From assembly GCA_016720905.1 (NCBI GenBank), contig JADKJT010000029.1, positions 372,001 to 436,000 on the forward strand: 64,000 nucleotides of DNA, in the 5' to 3' direction. The notes below the pieces were generated by a model. That model saw only the letters and a program-made list of their open reading frames with translations. It was not told where the DNA came from and ran no database searches. Origin of the DNA: Gemmatimonadaceae bacterium. Its GTDB lineage: Bacteria > Gemmatimonadota > Gemmatimonadetes > Gemmatimonadales > Gemmatimonadaceae. This document shows, in pieces, positions 61,154-64,000 of this stretch. A program made the position numbers and the translations under genes. The number at the start of each line of letters is the position of its first letter. Positions within the stretch are counted from its first letter, which is position 1.

Positions 61154-62545
61154 TCAACGGTAGAGATGAATTCTCCGCGCGTCCCGTTCGAAGGCCACGA
61201 CGGCCGGCAACTGTCGATCCATGACGGCGTCAGGATCTGCGCCGGCGAGGATCGATTCCCGCACGCGGGAAGAGCCCATACGCAAGTCAAAACCGCTGGC
61301 CGTGATACGCAGACTGTCCTTCTGGATACGACTGAGGGCCCAGAGGATGGCCGCGCCGATGCGGGCCGGCTGCACCCGGTCGCGGTCGGTCACTTCAATC
61401 CGCACGCCCGGAATGGACTGCCCGCCGTACTTGCCATCGCCCGGCTGGTTGGGGGTAAATCGTTCGGCCCGAAAACGCACGCCGCTCAGGGACAGGTCTT
61501 CCAGCAACTGCACCAGCGTGTCAGCCCGCAGCCAGGGGGCGCCGAAGCGCTGAAACGGCTCGGAAGTGCCGCGACCCACTGACAAATTGCTCGATTCGAA
61601 CGGCACCAGCGCTGGATACAGGAGCGCATTGACCAAATGCGGCAGATTCGGCGATGGTCGTACCCAGGAAATCGACGTTTCGTCGAACCACATCTGGCGA
61701 CGCCAGTTGCGCATCGGCACCACCGTCAGGCGCGTACCGAGCTTGAGCTGCACCTGAAACAGTCTGGCCAACTCACCCATGGTGAGCCCGTGCCGGAGCG
61801 GCATCGGGTATAAGGCAAACCCGTTGCCCGGACGATCGGCCGTCGGCTCGTTCGGATTGGCGAGGGCGGAATCCAGTACGGCGCCCTCCGTGCGGGATCC
61901 CGTAATGGGATTGGGTCGATCGAGGACCAGCACCGGAATGCTTCGGCGCTCGCCGGCCTTCATGGCAAAGAGCATGACGCCGACGTACGTCCAGGTGCGC
62001 GTGCCGATGTCCTGCAAATCGACCACCAACACATCCACGTCCTTCAGCAGGCTGTCCGGGGGGGCGATGGTGCTGCGCTGATAGAGCGAGTACACGACCA
62101 ATCCGGTCTTCAGGTCGGTATCATCGGCGAGGTTTGGCTTGTCGGCGGTCCCATTCGCCCCATGCTCCGGCGCAAAAAGCCTCACCAGCTTCACCCCTGC
62201 CCGCTGGGCGCGGGGGTCGGTGGCCAACAGGTCGATCGTGCGCCGTCCCTTCTCATCGACGCCGGTCTGATTCGTGATGAGCGCCACGCGCTTGCCAGCG
62301 ACCAGCTTGATGCTATCGTCCAGCAACACCGTGATGCCGAGTCGGACCTTGCGGTTCCCGCGAAAGGGCATACCGTCGATGCCGTCGTCGGGCATCGGTC
62401 CATTGTCCGGGGGGCCATTCGAGGCGCACGCCGCCGCGAACATCCCCAGAGCGAGTACGACCGCACGCCGAATCAACCGGTCTCGCTGTTCCTTTCGACG
62501 CACCTGCGCCGACACGCGTTCCAGCCCGCTTTCCCGATGCGTCAC
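61154..62545 (-). CDS. namZ: NamZ-like exo-beta-N-acetylmuramidase (DUF1343), lipoprotein
   Basis: The 463-residue product has an N-terminal Arg-rich leader and a lipobox (MFAAAC, Cys40). The DUF1343 fold follows, with VALITNQTGVDEKGRRTID, LFAPEHGANG, VDLQDIGTRTWTY and DRPNPITG. NamZ releases terminal MurNAc from peptidoglycan glycan chains. The GTG at 62545 follows GGAGG by five bases. It is divergent from a NagZ-like GH3 gene across 66 bases; the two enzymes act in turn on MurNAc and GlcNAc ends. Confidence 0.87.
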   Translation of the reverse strand: MTHRESGLERVSAQVRRKEQRDRLIRRAVVLALGMFAAACASNGPPDNGPMPDDGIDGMPFRGNRKVRLGITVLLDDSIKLVAGKRVALITNQTGVDEKGRRTIDLLATDPRAQRAGVKLVRLFAPEHGANGTADKPNLADDTDLKTGLVVYSLYQRSTIAPPDSLLKDVDVLVVDLQDIGTRTWTYVGVMLFAMKAGERRSIPVLVLDRPNPITGSRTEGAVLDSALANPNEPTADRPGNGFALYPMPLRHGLTMGELARLFQVQLKLGTRLTVVPMRNWRRQMWFDETSISWVRPSPNLPHLVNALLYPALVPFESSNLSVGRGTSEPFQRFGAPWLRADTLVQLLEDLSLSGVRFRAERFTPNQPGDGKYGGQSIPGVRIEVTDRDRVQPARIGAAILWALSRIQKDSLRITASGFDLRMGSSRVRESILAGADPDAVMDRQLPAVVAFERDARRIHLYR

Positions 62546-62611
62546 GCAGTCCTCCGATTGATGCCGACGCGCCACACTGGCGAATCGGTCCCGCTTCCCC
62601 GCCAACACACG

Positions 62612-64000
62612 ATGGACCAGCGCCCCTACCCGCACTCCGTCTTCGACCTCGTGTCCCGACGCGCCCTGCCCGCGACCCTCGCGCTGTGCATCAGCTGCGC
62701 CGGTGCCGGTCGCCCCGGGCACCAGACCCCTCACCCACCGAGCGCGCCCGGCCTACTGTCTCTCGCACCCGGCACGCCGCTTCCCGAGGCCCATCGCCGC
62801 TGGATTGACCGCACACTGACCTCGCTCACCTTGCGCGAGCGCGTCGCCCAGATGGTCATGATCTGGGTCCTTGGAGATTACACGAACGCACGCGAACCGG
62901 GCTACCTCAAACTCGTCGATCAGGTGAAACGCGAGGGCGTGGGCGGCCTGGTGATGTCGCTGGGCTCGCCCATCGAAGTGGCCGAGAAGGTCAATAGCCT
63001 GCAGCGCGTCGCGCGCATTCCGCTGCTCGTGGCCAGCGATGTCGAGCCAGGGCTGGGGCGACTTGAAGGTGGGGTGTTCGTGACATCCGCGTACTCGGCC
63101 GGATCGGCCACTGTGCTGCCCAGCAACATGGCCATCGGTGCCGCGAACAGCGAGACGGAGGCCGAGGCCATGGGGCAGATCACGGGACGCGAAGCCCGCG
63201 CCGTTGGCATTCACATGGCGTTTGCGCCAGTGGTGGACGTCAACAACAACCCGTCGAATCCGGTGATCAACACGAGATCATTCGGTGAGGATCCGCAGCG
63301 TGTCGCCGCACTCTCCGCCGCGTTCATTCGCGGCCTGCAGCACGCCGGCGTCGCCGCCACCGCCAAGCACTTCCCCGGCCACGGCGACACCGATACCGAC
63401 TCGCATCTTGGATTGCCGGTGATTTCGGTGCCGCGCCAGCGTCTCGATGAAATCGAGTTGGTGCCGTTTCTCGCGTCGATACAGGCGGGGGCCGCCGGCA
63501 TGATGACGGCGCACATCGCCCTTCCAATCGCCTATGGCGACAGCACCCCAGCGACCTTGTCGGCACGCATCATGCTCGGCCTGTTGCGCGATACGCTTCG
63601 TTTTCGCGGTGTGACCGTCACCGATGCCATGACCATGGAAGGGATCGCGAAGGGGTACGGCATCGAAGAAAGCAGTATTCGTTCCGTCGAAGCCGGAGAC
63701 GACGTGCTGCTGATGCCGCCGGATGTCACGCGCGCCATCACCGCCATCGTCGGTGCCGTTGAGTCGGGTCGCATTCCCGCCACACGGATCGACGAGAGCG
63801 TGCGCCGCATCCTCGAACTCAAACTGCGCACGGGCGCGGTCAGCCGCCCGCTCGTGTCACTGGACGTCCTTCGCGATTCCGTGGGTTCACCGGAGCATCG
63901 GCAGCAAGCACAGCAGGTGGCCGATCACGCCATCACGCTCCTGCGCGATCGGGATGCGTTGCTGCCGATTGCCACCACCGCCTCCGTGCACGTGATCACA
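62612..64000 (+). CDS. nagZ: GH3 beta-N-acetylhexosaminidase (NagZ-like; runs off right edge)
   Basis: The frame is open to the end of the window (463 codons). An N-terminal Cys-containing leader (LCISCAGAG) could be a signal or lipoprotein sequence. The GH3 domain shows VDVNNNPSNPVINTRSFGED, KHFPGHGDTDTDSH (the NagZ catalytic Asp-His loop) and GVTVTDAMTMEGI (nucleophile Asp). NagZ-type enzymes remove GlcNAc from peptidoglycan fragments. The start is ATG 62612 or GTG 62654. The C-terminal part is cut off, so a second domain cannot be judged. Confidence 0.88.
   Translation, partial: MDQRPYPHSVFDLVSRRALPATLALCISCAGAGRPGHQTPHPPSAPGLLSLAPGTPLPEAHRRWIDRTLTSLTLRERVAQMVMIWVLGDYTNAREPGYLKLVDQVKREGVGGLVMSLGSPIEVAEKVNSLQRVARIPLLVASDVEPGLGRLEGGVFVTSAYSAGSATVLPSNMAIGAANSETEAEAMGQITGREARAVGIHMAFAPVVDVNNNPSNPVINTRSFGEDPQRVAALSAAFIRGLQHAGVAATAKHFPGHGDTDTDSHLGLPVISVPRQRLDEIELVPFLASIQAGAAGMMTAHIALPIAYGDSTPATLSARIMLGLLRDTLRFRGVTVTDAMTMEGIAKGYGIEESSIRSVEAGDDVLLMPPDVTRAITAIVGAVESGRIPATRIDESVRRILELKLRTGAVSRPLVSLDVLRDSVGSPEHRQQAQQVADHAITLLRDRDALLPIATTASVHVIT

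Overview
This 64 kb window is GC-rich, almost fully coding chromosomal DNA from a Gram-negative (diderm) bacterium. It carries LptD, BamD, Tol-Pal, TatC, SecA and a zinc-type ribosomal protein S4. The gene content, the many lipoproteins with no clear family, and the operon layouts fit Gemmatimonadota (relatives of Gemmatimonas). That placement is inference, because no rRNA is present. I see no insertion sequence, prophage, CRISPR array or other clear sign of recent transfer. All genes run on the minus strand except a PLP-dependent decarboxylase (20066-21595), a tRNA-Leu (48424-48507) and a GH3 hexosaminidase cut by the right edge (62612 onward).

Layout in coordinate order (minus-strand operons are transcribed right to left). 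1-8.9 kb is an envelope operon: epimerase, tolQ, tolR, a short tolA/tonB-like gene, tolB, pal, cpoB, tatC and lptD (cut by the left edge). 9.1-14.9 kb holds a LysM protein, ssb (frameshifted), rimI, tsaB, a tandem HD-GYP protein and tsaE. 14.9-20 kb holds uvrB, rel and radC. 20-25.3 kb holds the decarboxylase, a beta-propeller protein, a Gly/Tyr-rich secreted protein and a beta-barrel protein. 25.3-30.2 kb holds secA (frameshifted), nadD and bamD (frameshifted). 30.3-39.7 kb is a surface-polysaccharide operon: gmd and rmd for GDP-D-rhamnose, and wbpA/wbpB/wbpD/wbpE homologues for a UDP-diacetamido-glucuronic acid, with carB embedded between the two sets. 39.8-43.2 kb is the alpha ribosomal operon rpmJ-rpsM-rpsK-rpsD-rpoA-rplQ with rpmB added at the end. 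43.5-48.3 kb holds smpB, an amidase, a TPR lipoprotein, pyrD and pyrF. 48.6-61 kb is a long minus-strand series: phosphatidylinositol-type synthase and inositol-phosphate synthase, small lipoprotein or membrane proteins, an E2 acyltransferase, a PHP phosphatase, a pteridine-reductase-like SDR lacking its catalytic Tyr, a Cys-rich Rossmann protein, trxB, an MBL hydrolase, a lipoprotein, aspA and an Rrf2 regulator. 61-64 kb is a divergent pair of exported peptidoglycan exo-hydrolases (NamZ-like and NagZ-like).

Three housekeeping genes (ssb, secA, bamD) each carry a one-base indel in a short homopolymer or GC-repeat run. Each reads through cleanly once corrected. The shared pattern points to assembly or sequencing error rather than real gene loss. 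Genes in operons are tightly coupled, with at least nine junctions using a GTGA start/stop overlap. The less ordinary content is a 9-unit heptamer tandem repeat abutting the rpsD stop codon, an AAGTTCGC-containing inverted repeat between convergent genes, the inositol-lipid gene pair, the NamZ/NagZ divergent pair, and the Cys-rich Rossmann protein beside thioredoxin reductase. I found no clearly new multi-gene system.
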